From the NCBI RefSeq assembly GCF_046348265.1, contig NZ_JAXMEO010000005.1: 64,000 bases of DNA. The stretch is one strand, 5' to 3'. Positions 38,263 through 46,332 of the stretch are shown here, piece by piece. A program made the position numbers and the translations under genes. Position 1 is the stretch's first letter; the number at the start of each line of letters is the position of its first letter. The notes below the pieces were generated by a model. The model was not told the DNA's origin. It worked only from the letters and a program-made list of their open reading frames with translations, and ran no database searches. This DNA is from Pelomonas sp937871895. GTDB taxonomy: Bacteria; Pseudomonadota; Gammaproteobacteria; Burkholderiales; Burkholderiaceae_C.

Positions 38263-39194
38263 CACGCGGCCGCCTTCTTGTTGTTCTTCAGTTCGATCTG
38301 CGCGATCACTTCATCGGCCCAGGCTTTGGGCGCCATCGGGAAGCCGAGGCGGGCGCGGCTGTCCACATAGCTCTGCGCCACGGCACGGGCCAGGTTGCGG
38401 ATACGGCCGATGTAGGCGGCGCGCTCGGTGACCGAGATGGCGCCGCGTGCGTCCAGCAAATTGAAGGTGTGGCCGGCCTTGAGCAGTTGCTCGTAGGCGG
38501 GCAGGGCGAGCTGAGCGCTCATCAGCTCCTGGCTCTTCTTCTCGTAGGCGCCAAAGGCCGAGAGCAGGAAGTCCACGTCGCTGTGCTCGAAGTTGTAGGT
38601 GCTCTGCTCGACTTCGTTCTGGTGGAAGACGTCGCCATAGGTGAGGCCGTCCGTGTAGACGAGGTCGAACACCGACTCCTTGCCCTGCAGGTACATCGCG
38701 AGGCGTTCCAGGCCGTAGGTGATCTCGCCGGTGATGGGCTTGCAGTCGATGCCGCCGACCTGCTGGAAGTAGGTGAACTGCGTCACCTCCATGCCGTTGA
38801 GCCAGACCTCCCAACCCAGGCCCCAGCAGCCGAGCGTCGGGTTCTCCCAGTCGTCCTCGACGAAGCGGACGTCGTTCTTCTTGAGGTCAAAGCCCAGCGC
38901 TTCGAGCGAGCCCAGATACAGCTCCAGGATGTTGGCCGGCGCGGGCTTGAGCACGACCTGGTACTGGTAGTAGTGCTGCAGGCGGTTGGGGTTCTCGCCG
39001 TAGCGGCCGTCCTTGGGGCGGCGGCTGGGCTGCACGTAGGCGGCCTTCCAGGGCTCGGGGCCGAGGGCGCGCAGGAAGGTGGCGGTGTGGCTGGTGCCAG
39101 CGCCGACTTCCATGTCATAGGGTTGCAAGAGCGCGCAGCCGTGTTCGCTCCAGTAGGCCTGGAGACGCAGGATCAGTTGCTGGAAAGTCAGCAT
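38262..39194 (-). CDS. glyQ: Glycine-tRNA ligase alpha subunit
   Basis: 310-residue catalytic chain that forms glycyl-adenylate. Motifs: MLTFQQLILRLQAYWSEHGC, LLQPYDMEVGAGTSHTATFL, the class II motif QPSRRPKDGRYGENPNRLQ and FTYFQQVGGIDCKPITGEIT. The ATG at 39194 gives the standard start; the open frame extends far upstream only as a shadow of lnt. It ends in KNNKKAAA and overlaps glyS by one base. Confidence 0.96.
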   Translation of the reverse strand: MLTFQQLILRLQAYWSEHGCALLQPYDMEVGAGTSHTATFLRALGPEPWKAAYVQPSRRPKDGRYGENPNRLQHYYQYQVVLKPAPANILELYLGSLEALGFDLKKNDVRFVEDDWENPTLGCWGLGWEVWLNGMEVTQFTYFQQVGGIDCKPITGEITYGLERLAMYLQGKESVFDLVYTDGLTYGDVFHQNEVEQSTYNFEHSDVDFLLSAFGAYEKKSQELMSAQLALPAYEQLLKAGHTFNLLDARGAISVTERAAYIGRIRNLARAVAQSYVDSRARLGFPMAPKAWADEVIAQIELKNNKKAAA

Positions 39195-39273
39195 GGGAGA
39201 AATGTCCGGGCGAGAAGGCCGGGCCACTCCAGGAAAGTGGGCGCGCGGCGGGTGGCCGATTCTATGGGGGGGC

Positions 39274-40728
39274 TCAGGGCCGCCGACCGGGGGCGGCCCG
39301 GGTCCGCCAGGCCGCCACGGCCACGAGCAAGCACCCAGCCGCCCACAGCGGCGCCAGGCCCAGCATGGCCAGCCAGCGGGCGTAGGGCGTGCTGCCTTCG
39401 CGGCCCTCGACCTCGACCTCCAGCACACCGCGCGCGAGGGCCGGCAGGCGGGCCTGCACGCGACCGTGGTGGTCCAGCGCGGCGGTGACGCCGGTATTGG
39501 TCGAGCGCACGACCGGCCGCTGGAACTCCAGCGCGCGCATCTGCGAGAACTGCAGGTGCTGGTCCAGCGACATGAAGCTGCCGAACCAGGCCAGGTTGCT
39601 GACGTTGACGAGCACGGTGGCGGCCTCGGGCCCCTGGAGGCTGTCCACGATCTCTTCGCCAAACAAGTCCTCGAAGCAGATCAGCGGCCGCAGACGCTGG
39701 CCGCCCACGACCCAGGGGCGGGTGTGCTGACCGCGGGCCTGGCTGTCCATCGGGATGTGAAGCGCGCGGACGAACCATTCGAAGCCGGGCGGGATCACCT
39801 CGCCGAAGGGCAGCAGGTGGTGTTTGCCGTAGTCGTAGGGCGCAGTGCCCACGGCAACGAGGGAGTTCACATAGCCCTGCTCGGCGGTCCCGAGGAAGCT
39901 GCCCAGCAGCACCGGGCGCCCGTGGCTGGCCAGGCGGTCGAGGTAGTCATTGCCCAGGTAGACCAGGGGCAGCGGGACGACCGACTCGGGCGTGATGACC
40001 GCGTCGCCGCGCGCTTGGCCGACGAGTTCGGCCAGGGTGTCCAAGTGGGCCTGGAAGCGGTCGGGGTCAAACTTCTGGTCCTGCGGGATGCTGGGCTGGA
40101 CCAGCGAGAGGCGCGTGGTGCCGGTCGGGGTGGTGAAGCTTTGCGGCAGCGCCAGACCCACGAGCAAGGGGCCCAGCAGGGCCAGCAGACCGAGGCGCCG
40201 ACCGCTGGCAGCGCCGGCGGCCATCACCGCCGCCAGCAGCGCGAGGCCGTAGACGCCCACCCAAGGCGCCCAGGCGGCGAGCGGGCCAGCCGCGTGGGCA
40301 TAGCCCGAGGCGATCCAAGGGAAGCCGCTGAACCAGCTCCCGCGCGCCAGCTCCGCCAGCAGCCAGGCGCCCACCAGGGCAGGCCAGCGCCATGGGCCGG
40401 TGCTCCAGCGCGCAGCCAGGCCCAGCGCCAGCGCGTAGTAGCTGGCCAGGAAGGCCGCCAGCAAGGCCACGGCCAGTGCGGCCAGCGGCGCCGGCAGGTG
40501 GCCGAAGTCGTGCAGGCTGATGTACAGCCACCACAGCCCGACCCCCAGCCAGACGAAGGCGAAGGCAAAAGCCCGCGCGGCAACGGCGCGGCCGCTGGCC
40601 TCGCGGCACAGCCAGAACAGGGCGGCGAGCGCGCCGACCTGCAGCGCGTAGAGCTCGAAGGGCGCGAAGCCGCCGATGTGGAGCAGGCCGGCCAGCGCGG
40701 CCAGACCCAAGGCGAGACGGCCGTTCAC
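39274..40728 (-). CDS. lnt: Apolipoprotein N-acyltransferase
   Basis: Inner-membrane enzyme that adds the third acyl chain to lipoproteins. 484 residues: about six N-terminal membrane helices, a periplasmic nitrilase domain (about 215-460), and a final helix. The catalytic triad is visible as Glu in VITPESVVPLP, Lys in YGKHHLLPFGE and Cys in LICFEDLFGE. Its start overlaps the corC stop by 4 bases (ATGA), the usual corC-lnt pairing. Confidence 0.95.
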   Translation of the reverse strand: MNGRLALGLAALAGLLHIGGFAPFELYALQVGALAALFWLCREASGRAVAARAFAFAFVWLGVGLWWLYISLHDFGHLPAPLAALAVALLAAFLASYYALALGLAARWSTGPWRWPALVGAWLLAELARGSWFSGFPWIASGYAHAAGPLAAWAPWVGVYGLALLAAVMAAGAASGRRLGLLALLGPLLVGLALPQSFTTPTGTTRLSLVQPSIPQDQKFDPDRFQAHLDTLAELVGQARGDAVITPESVVPLPLVYLGNDYLDRLASHGRPVLLGSFLGTAEQGYVNSLVAVGTAPYDYGKHHLLPFGEVIPPGFEWFVRALHIPMDSQARGQHTRPWVVGGQRLRPLICFEDLFGEEIVDSLQGPEAATVLVNVSNLAWFGSFMSLDQHLQFSQMRALEFQRPVVRSTNTGVTAALDHHGRVQARLPALARGVLEVEVEGREGSTPYARWLAMLGLAPLWAAGCLLVAVAAWRTRAAPGRRP

Positions 40729-41615
40729 GACGCCGCGTCAGGCGTGCCAGCCGCCGTCGCGGCGCTGCGTGTGACCTTGAACCAGCGCACCGACCCGCCA
40801 CGCGTCAACATCACATTGAAGTCCAGCCCGGCGATGCTGACGGTCTCGCCCCGGCGTGGCACCAGGCCGTGCTCGTGGGCGACGAGGCCGCCGATGGTGT
40901 CGAAGTCGGCGTCCGGCAGCGCCACCGAAAAGGCGGCGTTGACGGCGGCAATGGTGGCGTCTCCCGCCACGCGCTGGCTGCCGTCGGCCAGGGTGTAGAT
41001 GCTGGAGTCGGCGTCGCGGTCGTCGAACTCGTCTTCGATCTCGCCGACGATCTCCTCCAGCACGTCCTCGATGGTGATCAAGCCGGCCAGGTTGCCGAAC
41101 TCGTCGATCACCATGGCCAGGTGGTTGCGGTTGGAGCGGAAGTCGCGCAGCAGCTCGTTCAGGCCCTTGCTCTCGGGCACGAAGACCACGGGCCGCAGCA
41201 GGGTGCGCAGGCTGAGGTCAGGAGCGCGCTGCAGCTTGAGCAGGTCCTTGGCAAGCAGGATGCCGATGATGTTGTCACGCCGCTCCTCGTAGACCGGGAA
41301 GCGCGAGTGGCCGGTGTCGATCACGGCGGCCAGGATGTCGTCGTAGGGCGCCTGGATGTCCAGCACGTCCATGCGGGGCGCGGCCACCATCACGTCGCCG
41401 GCCGACAACTCGGCCATGCGCAGCACGCCTTCGAGCATCTGGCGCGATTGGGGCTCGATCAGCTCGCGCTGCTCGGCATCGGCCAGGGTTTCGATCAGCT
41501 CGGTCTTGGAATCCGGACCGGGGTGGAGGAATTCCAGCACGCGTTCCAGGAGCCCGCGCGGCTCAGACGTCGCGCCGCCACGGGCCCCGGGGCGGGAGGA
41601 ATGCGGGTCGCTCAA
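40725..41615 (-). CDS. corC: CorC/HlyC-type CBS-domain protein
   Basis: 296-residue soluble protein linked to magnesium/cobalt efflux. Contains two CBS motifs (about 75-190, with DVMVAAPRMDVLDIQ and the EFGNLAGLITIEDVLEEIVG hinge) and the C-terminal transporter-associated (CorC_HlyC) domain (VAGDATIAAVNAAF ... DTIGGLVAHEHGLVPRRGE). No ATG fits: I use TTG at 41615, giving MSDPHSSRPG, where homologues start. The Shine-Dalgarno is weak, and the frame is open upstream, so the start is uncertain. Confidence 0.9.
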   Translation of the reverse strand: MSDPHSSRPGARGGATSEPRGLLERVLEFLHPGPDSKTELIETLADAEQRELIEPQSRQMLEGVLRMAELSAGDVMVAAPRMDVLDIQAPYDDILAAVIDTGHSRFPVYEERRDNIIGILLAKDLLKLQRAPDLSLRTLLRPVVFVPESKGLNELLRDFRSNRNHLAMVIDEFGNLAGLITIEDVLEEIVGEIEDEFDDRDADSSIYTLADGSQRVAGDATIAAVNAAFSVALPDADFDTIGGLVAHEHGLVPRRGETVSIAGLDFNVMLTRGGSVRWFKVTRSAATAAGTPDAAS

Positions 41616-41729
41616 GGCAACGGCATCAGGTTGTGGAGATTGGGAACAGAATAGCCGATTGACTTGACCGGCCTCTTGCAGTCGGGGCCTTGTGCCCCAT
41701 CTGCGGGGCCCCCAGACCGATTCCTCACC

Positions 41730-42800
41730 ATGTCCGCCTCCTCCACCACTGCTGCCAAGGGCCTCATCCCCGCCACCATCCTCACGGGCTTCCTGGGCTC
41801 GGGCAAGACGACGCTGCTCAAGCGCATCCTGACCGAGGCCCATGGCCAGAAGATCGCCGTGATCGAGAACGAGTTCGGCGAGGAGAACATCGACAACGAC
41901 ATCCTCAAGGTCGATACCGAGGAGCAGGTCATCCAGATGAGCAATGGCTGTGTCTGCTGCACCATCCGTGAGGACCTGCGCACCACGCTGGCCGACCTGG
42001 CTGCCAAGCGCCGCACCGGCGAGCTGAAGTTCGACCGCGTGGTGATCGAGACCACCGGTCTCGCCGACCCCGGGCCCGTGGCCCAGACCTTCTTCATGGA
42101 TGACGAGATCGCCGAGTGCTACTTGCTCGACTCGGTGCTGACGCTGGTGGACGCCAAGCACGCTGACAGCCAGCTCTCCAGCCGCCAGGAAGTGCGCCGG
42201 CAGATCGGCTTCGCCGACCAGATCTTCATCAGCAAGGCTGACCTCGTGGAGCCTGCCGCCGTGGAGGCGCTGATCCACCGCATCAAGCACATGAACCCCC
42301 GTGCGCCGATCCAGACGGCGCACTTCGGCGAGGTGCCGCTGTCCAAGGTGTTCGACCTCAAGGGCTTCAACCTCAACGCCAAGCTCGAAATCGACCCCGA
42401 TTTCCTCAAAGCCGAGGAGCATGGTCACCACCACCATCATGATCACGACCATGATCATGAGCACGGTGAGCACTGCGACCACCCGCACCACCATCACCAC
42501 GACGACGACGTCAAGAGCTTCGTCTTCCGCGCCGACAAGCCCTTCAACCCGGCCAAGCTGGAGGACTTCCTCGGTGCGATCGTGCAGGTCTACGGACCCA
42601 GCATGCTGCGCTACAAGGGCGTGCTCTACATGAAGGGCACCGACCGCAAAGTCATCTTCCAGGGCGTCCACCAACTCATGGGGTCTGATCTGGGCCCGAA
42701 ATGGATGCCGGGCGAGAAGAAACAGAGCAAGATGGTGTTCATCGGCATCGACCTGCCCAAGGACGTGCTGATGCAGGGCCTCGAAGGCTGCCTGGCGTGA
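41730..42800 (+). CDS. CobW/ZigA-type GTPase, putative zinc metallochaperone
   Basis: 356-residue G3E GTPase. Walker A GFLGSGKTTLL (about 19-29), the metal-binding CxCC in MSNGCVCCTIREDL (about 70-83), Walker B/DxxG region VIETTGLADPGP and SKAD in place of NKxD are seen. A histidine-rich stretch (about 229-262, dozens of His/Asp) suggests metal storage or delivery. The C-terminal CobW domain follows (VYGPSMLRYKGVLYMKG). Zinc is the most likely metal, and such genes are often Zur-controlled, but no Zur box was recognised. dksA follows 157 bases on. Confidence 0.88.
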   Translation: MSASSTTAAKGLIPATILTGFLGSGKTTLLKRILTEAHGQKIAVIENEFGEENIDNDILKVDTEEQVIQMSNGCVCCTIREDLRTTLADLAAKRRTGELKFDRVVIETTGLADPGPVAQTFFMDDEIAECYLLDSVLTLVDAKHADSQLSSRQEVRRQIGFADQIFISKADLVEPAAVEALIHRIKHMNPRAPIQTAHFGEVPLSKVFDLKGFNLNAKLEIDPDFLKAEEHGHHHHHDHDHDHEHGEHCDHPHHHHHDDDVKSFVFRADKPFNPAKLEDFLGAIVQVYGPSMLRYKGVLYMKGTDRKVIFQGVHQLMGSDLGPKWMPGEKKQSKMVFIGIDLPKDVLMQGLEGCLA

Positions 42801-42882
42801 GTCGTCGGCGCCCCGAGCGTGACATTTCTACGGGCTTGGATACCTCCGGTTTCGGGGGCCCTGAGCCCAAAATGGGCGTGGC

Positions 42883-42888
42883 TACAAT
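42883..42888 (+). promoter_or_regulatory. -10 element likely serving dksA
   Basis: TACAAT preceded by TGGC (an extended -10 look) about 70 bases before the dksA start. The region 17 bases upstream has no good -35, so the call is tentative. Confidence 0.4.
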
Positions 42889-42957
42889 CCGCCGCGCTCA
42901 AAACGGGCCAAAGCCCTTTGGGCTTCGTGGCCGTTGCGTCCGACTGAGGAGATGAGA

Positions 42958-43623
42958 GTGAGCAAGACTCCGGCCCCCAAACCCGCTGCCTCCAAGGCTG
43001 GCGCCCGCTCCACGCGCGCTGCCGGGCAAGCTGATGTTGGCGTGGCAACGCTGGATGCACCGGCCGCCAGCAAATCCAGTTTTACCGACCGTTTCGCTCC
43101 GCCCAAGCCGCCTTCTCGCGCTGCCGTACACGCTGAATCCCACATGCCCCCGAAAGCTGCTCCCGCCCACGCCGATCCCAAGCTGGCCAATGCCTGGAAG
43201 ACCAAGCCAGGTCACCTGCTGTCGGACGCTGAAGTCCTCGCCATGCCTGAAGGCGAGTACATGAATGCCAAGCAGATCGAGTTCTTCCGCGCCAAGCTGG
43301 AAGCGCTCAAGGACAGCGTGCTGTCCAACGCCGGCGAGACGACCGAGCATCTGCGTGAAGACACCACCATCGTCCCCGACCCGGCCGACCGCGCCACCAT
43401 CGAGGAAGAGCACGCCCTGGAGCTGCGCACCCGCGACCGTGAGCGCAAGTTGCTCAAGAAGGTCGTGCAGTCGCTGGCCCGCCTCGACAGCGGCGACTAC
43501 GGCTACTGCGACGAAACCGGTGAGCCCATCGGCGTTCCGCGCCTGATCGCCCGGCCGACGGCCACCTTGAGTCTCGAAGCCCAGCAGCGCCGCGAGCTGA
43601 AGCAGAAGATGTTCGGGGACTGA
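42958..43623 (+). CDS. dksA: DksA-type RNA polymerase-binding regulator with long N-terminal tail
   Basis: Secondary-channel factor that acts with ppGpp. The C-terminal 130 residues match DksA: coiled-coil helix with FRAKLEALKDSVLSNAGE, the tip DPADRATIEEEHALELRTRD, then the zinc-finger region. Only one of the four classic Cys is present (GYCDETGEP ... LSLEAQQRR), so the finger should be zinc-free. The first ~90 residues are Ala/Pro/Lys-rich and probably disordered. I choose the GTG at 42958 (MSKTPAPKP) because GAGGAG at 42946-42951 is spaced correctly for it, not for the ATG at 42952. Confidence 0.9.
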   Translation: MSKTPAPKPAASKAGARSTRAAGQADVGVATLDAPAASKSSFTDRFAPPKPPSRAAVHAESHMPPKAAPAHADPKLANAWKTKPGHLLSDAEVLAMPEGEYMNAKQIEFFRAKLEALKDSVLSNAGETTEHLREDTTIVPDPADRATIEEEHALELRTRDRERKLLKKVVQSLARLDSGDYGYCDETGEPIGVPRLIARPTATLSLEAQQRRELKQKMFGD

Positions 43624-43652
43624 GCCCTCCTACCCTTCTCGCCTGACGCGGC

Positions 43653-45485
43653 ATGGCCGACCCCAAGTCCGACCCCAAAGAAGGCGACACCTTCTTCCGC
43701 AGGGTCGCGCGCTTTGTTTCGAACCCAACCACGGATTGGGCGGAGATCAACTCCCGCCAGGACGACCCCGAGGCGGACCTTGCCAAGGCCGAGCTCAAGG
43801 CCATGGTCGAGCGCAAGCGCCGCAATGACTTTGTCCGCAAGCGCGAGCTCGACATGCTGCGCCGCATCCGGCGCGAGGGCCTGAGCCCCGACCAGCTTGC
43901 TGCGCTCGGCAGCGCGCCCAACTCCTCCAAGCTCGACGATGGCGAGCGCGCCAGCGAGCCCAATTCGAAGATGGATCTGGGCGTCAAGGCCAAGATCGAC
44001 GAGATCGAGCAGCAGATGGTGGGCGAGAGCTTTGCCACCACGCAGGCGGTGGGCGGCTCGGACAAGATCAACAGCTTCTTCAATGCCAACACGCGGCCTT
44101 CGGCCTTTGCGCCGCAGGCCGCCGATGCGCCTCGGCCCGAGCCCAAGCGTGGGCGCGTGACCGACTTCGCCAGTGCCGAGGAGTCCGAGCGTCTGTCGGT
44201 GCCGCCGCCGCCCGCTGCCGTCACCATGGCCAGCGGCATGGCCCCGCTGTCTGATGCGCCGCCGAGCCGGCTGCCCGAACTGCCGCCGCTGGAGATGTCG
44301 CTCAGCTTTGCGCCGGTGGCCAGCGCGCCGCCAAATGGCCTTGCTGCGGCTGCGGCTCCGGCCGCTGCGCCTGCCGAGGCCATGGAGGTGCAGGAGGTCA
44401 TCCACGACCCCGAGCTCGACGAGGCAGTGATCGCTTTTGCCAATGCCGACTACGAGACCAGCGAGCGGTCCTTGACCGACTTGGTCAAGCCCGGTGGCGG
44501 CCGCCACGAGCATGCCGAAACCTGGCTGGTGCTGTTTGACCACTACCGGGCCACGGGGGCGCAGGGGCGCTTCGAGGCGCTGGCGGTCGAGTACGCCCAG
44601 CAGTTCCACCTCTCGTCGCCGCAGTGGTTCTCGATGCCCAAGCTGGTGGCAGAGACCATGCCCACCACCCGGGCCAGCAGTGCGGCCGGCGCCGCGCCGG
44701 CCAGCAATGCGGGCTGGACCGCCCCTGCCACCGTGACGCTTGAAGACGTGGAGCTGCTGCGCAAGCGCACCGAGAGCCTGCCGTTGCCCTGGGTGTTCGA
44801 GTGGTCGGCATTCGCTTACGTCGAGCCCGAGGCCGTCGAGCCCCTCAAGGCGCTGCTGCGCGGCTGGGCCAACCAGGCCATCGACCAGACCTGGTTGGGT
44901 GGCGAGACCTTGCTGCGTCGCCTCCAGACTCTGACGCCCGTGGGTGACCGCGATGTGGATCCGGCGCTGTGGATGCTGCGCCTGGAGGCGCTGCGCGTGG
45001 CCAACCGGCCCGACCACTTCGATGAGACGGCCATCGACTACTGCGTGACCTACGAGGTCTCGCCGCCGTCGTGGGAACGCGTCAAGTGCCGCGTGCGGGT
45101 CAGCGGCTCGGGCCAGACCATGGCGCCCGTCAGCACCATGCAATCGAGCGAGCTGCACAGCACCCACTTCGCCGAGACTTCGGTGGGCGAGGGCGGTGCC
45201 CCGACCGTGGCGCACCTGGAGTTGCGCGGCCAATTGGCGGGCGACATCTCCGAACTGCTCAAGAGCTTGATGAGCGAGGTCGGCGATGCCAGCCTCATCA
45301 GCATCTCGTGCGACAAGCTGATCCGGCTCGACTTCATGGCCGCCGGCGACCTGCTCAACTGGGTCTTCTCGCGCCGCAGCGAGAACCGTGCCGTGCAGTT
45401 CGTTGACGCACATCGCCTGGTGGCCTTGTTCTTTGGCGCCATGGGCATCAACGAGCAGGCTCGCGTCAAAGTCAGAATTAATTAG
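43653..45485 (+). CDS. Large protein with C-terminal STAS-like domain, function unknown
   Basis: 610 residues with no signal peptide. The first 130 are charged and helical (RNDFVRKRELDMLRRIRREG); residues about 140-250 are Pro/Ala-rich and probably disordered; the middle (about 250-470) is helical, tetratricopeptide-like in feel (YETSERSLTDLV, WLVLFDHYRATGAQGRFEAL); the last ~90 (VAHLELRGQLAGDISELLKS to INEQARVKVRIN) look like a STAS domain. STAS domains usually bind partner proteins in anti-anti-sigma control. It lies between dksA and hslV, 29 bases after dksA. No named family was recalled with certainty. Confidence 0.75.
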   Translation: MADPKSDPKEGDTFFRRVARFVSNPTTDWAEINSRQDDPEADLAKAELKAMVERKRRNDFVRKRELDMLRRIRREGLSPDQLAALGSAPNSSKLDDGERASEPNSKMDLGVKAKIDEIEQQMVGESFATTQAVGGSDKINSFFNANTRPSAFAPQAADAPRPEPKRGRVTDFASAEESERLSVPPPPAAVTMASGMAPLSDAPPSRLPELPPLEMSLSFAPVASAPPNGLAAAAAPAAAPAEAMEVQEVIHDPELDEAVIAFANADYETSERSLTDLVKPGGGRHEHAETWLVLFDHYRATGAQGRFEALAVEYAQQFHLSSPQWFSMPKLVAETMPTTRASSAAGAAPASNAGWTAPATVTLEDVELLRKRTESLPLPWVFEWSAFAYVEPEAVEPLKALLRGWANQAIDQTWLGGETLLRRLQTLTPVGDRDVDPALWMLRLEALRVANRPDHFDETAIDYCVTYEVSPPSWERVKCRVRVSGSGQTMAPVSTMQSSELHSTHFAETSVGEGGAPTVAHLELRGQLAGDISELLKSLMSEVGDASLISISCDKLIRLDFMAAGDLLNWVFSRRSENRAVQFVDAHRLVALFFGAMGINEQARVKVRIN

Positions 45486-45549
45486 CCCACCCCCTACCGG
45501 CTTCGCCGGCCCCCTCAAGGGGGCGCCGCCAGTGGCCCGGCAAAGCCGG
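45482..45549. repeat. Palindromic intergenic repeat, copy downstream of the STAS gene
   Basis: Begins at the TAG stop of the STAS gene. Three short palindromes follow in order: CCGGC-TTC-GCCGG, GCCCCCT-CA-AGGGGGC and CCGGC-AAA-GCCGG, with CGCCGCC between. The C-run/stem/C5-G5/GGCCCGGC layout matches the insert between mreC and mreD. It may end transcription of the STAS gene or act as a REP-like element. Confidence 0.7.
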
Positions 45550-45641
45550 TTCCACGGCAGCCGTTGAGTCGTACTGCCGCCCGTTCGCGGCGTAGGCAGT
45601 CACTCTTGCGAAAAGGGGGTGAAGCCCAAACTGGGATGCCT

Positions 45642-46208
45642 ATGTCCTCTGAGTCCTCCCCCGCCGTCTATCACGGCACCACCATCGTCTCCGTGCGGCG
45701 GCAGACGCCGGCCGGCTGGCAGGTTGCCATTGGCGGCGACGGCCAGGTCACGCTGGGCAACACCATCGTCAAGAGTTCGGCGCGCAAGGTCCGCAAGCTC
45801 TACCGCGAGCAGGTGCTGGCCGGTTTTGCGGGCGCCACGGCCGACGCCTTCACGCTGTTCGAGCGCTTCGAGGCCAAGCTCGAAAAGCACCAAGGCCACC
45901 TCGTGCGCGCGGCCGTTGAGCTGACGCGCGACTGGCGCACCGACCGCGTGCTGCGCCGCCTGGAAGCCATGCTGGCTGTGGCCGACAAGACGGCCTCCCT
46001 GATCATCACCGGCAATGGCGACGTGCTGGAACCCGAGCAGGGCATCGTGGCCATCGGGTCTGGCGGTGCCTATGCGCAGGCGGCGGCCAAGGCGCTGCTG
46101 AATCACAGCGATTTGAGCGCCGCTGACATCGTGAAGCGATCGCTGGAGATCGCTGGCGAGATTTGCATCTACACCAACCAGAGCCACACGCTCGAAGTGT
46201 TGGAGTGA
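45642..46208 (+). CDS. hslV: HslV peptidase subunit of the HslUV (ClpQY) protease
   Basis: 188-residue proteolytic subunit forming a double hexamer. After a short propeptide (MSSESSPAVYHG) the mature protein starts at the nucleophile Thr in GTTIVSVRR; HslV marks GNTIVKSSARKVRKLY, LAGFAGATADAFTLF and GSGGAYAQAAAKAL follow. I prefer the ATG at 45642 because GGGA lies 5 bases before it; an ATG at 45636 adds two residues. The hslU gene follows after 124 bases that hold an inverted repeat. Confidence 0.94.
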   Translation: MSSESSPAVYHGTTIVSVRRQTPAGWQVAIGGDGQVTLGNTIVKSSARKVRKLYREQVLAGFAGATADAFTLFERFEAKLEKHQGHLVRAAVELTRDWRTDRVLRRLEAMLAVADKTASLIITGNGDVLEPEQGIVAIGSGGAYAQAAAKALLNHSDLSAADIVKRSLEIAGEICIYTNQSHTLEVLE

Positions 46209-46228
46209 TTTGACCGCTGCGAAACACA

Positions 46229-46300
46229 GCCACAGAGACACAGAGGCACAGAGAAATCCCAAGCCTCTTGAATTTCTCCGTGGCTCTGTGCCTCTGTGGC
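46229..46300. repeat. Long inverted repeat built of CACAGAG heptads between hslV and hslU
   Basis: Left arm 46229-46257 holds GCCACAGAG, ACACAGAG and GCACAGAG in a row and ends in AAAT; right arm 46272-46300 is its near-complement (26 of 29 positions by eye) ending in CTCTGTGGC. The 14-base loop is 46258-46271. The RNA would form a long, nearly perfect hairpin. Its AT/GC-balanced sequence differs from the GC-rich neighbours, suggesting a mobile or repeated element inserted in the hslV-hslU transcript. Confidence 0.8.
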
Positions 46301-46332
46301 CTTGTTCCTGAGCCTTTGCGCCCACCTACCCC

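Noticed and set aside
36169..38370. Plus-strand open frame of more than 700 codons opposite glyS
   Set aside because: glyS is unmistakable on the other strand; the antisense translation has no motif and typical shadow composition.
42414..42516. His/Asp codon-rich tract as a possible independent repeat or CRISPR-like array
   Set aside because: It is in frame in the CobW-type GTPase and is a usual metal-binding insert of that family; no regular unit or spacer structure.
41616..42674. Extension of the corC frame through the CobW GTPase gene on the opposite strand
   Set aside because: The extra part is antisense to the GTPase, including a Val/Met run opposite the His-rich codons. CorC homologues begin at the SDPHSSRPG stretch.
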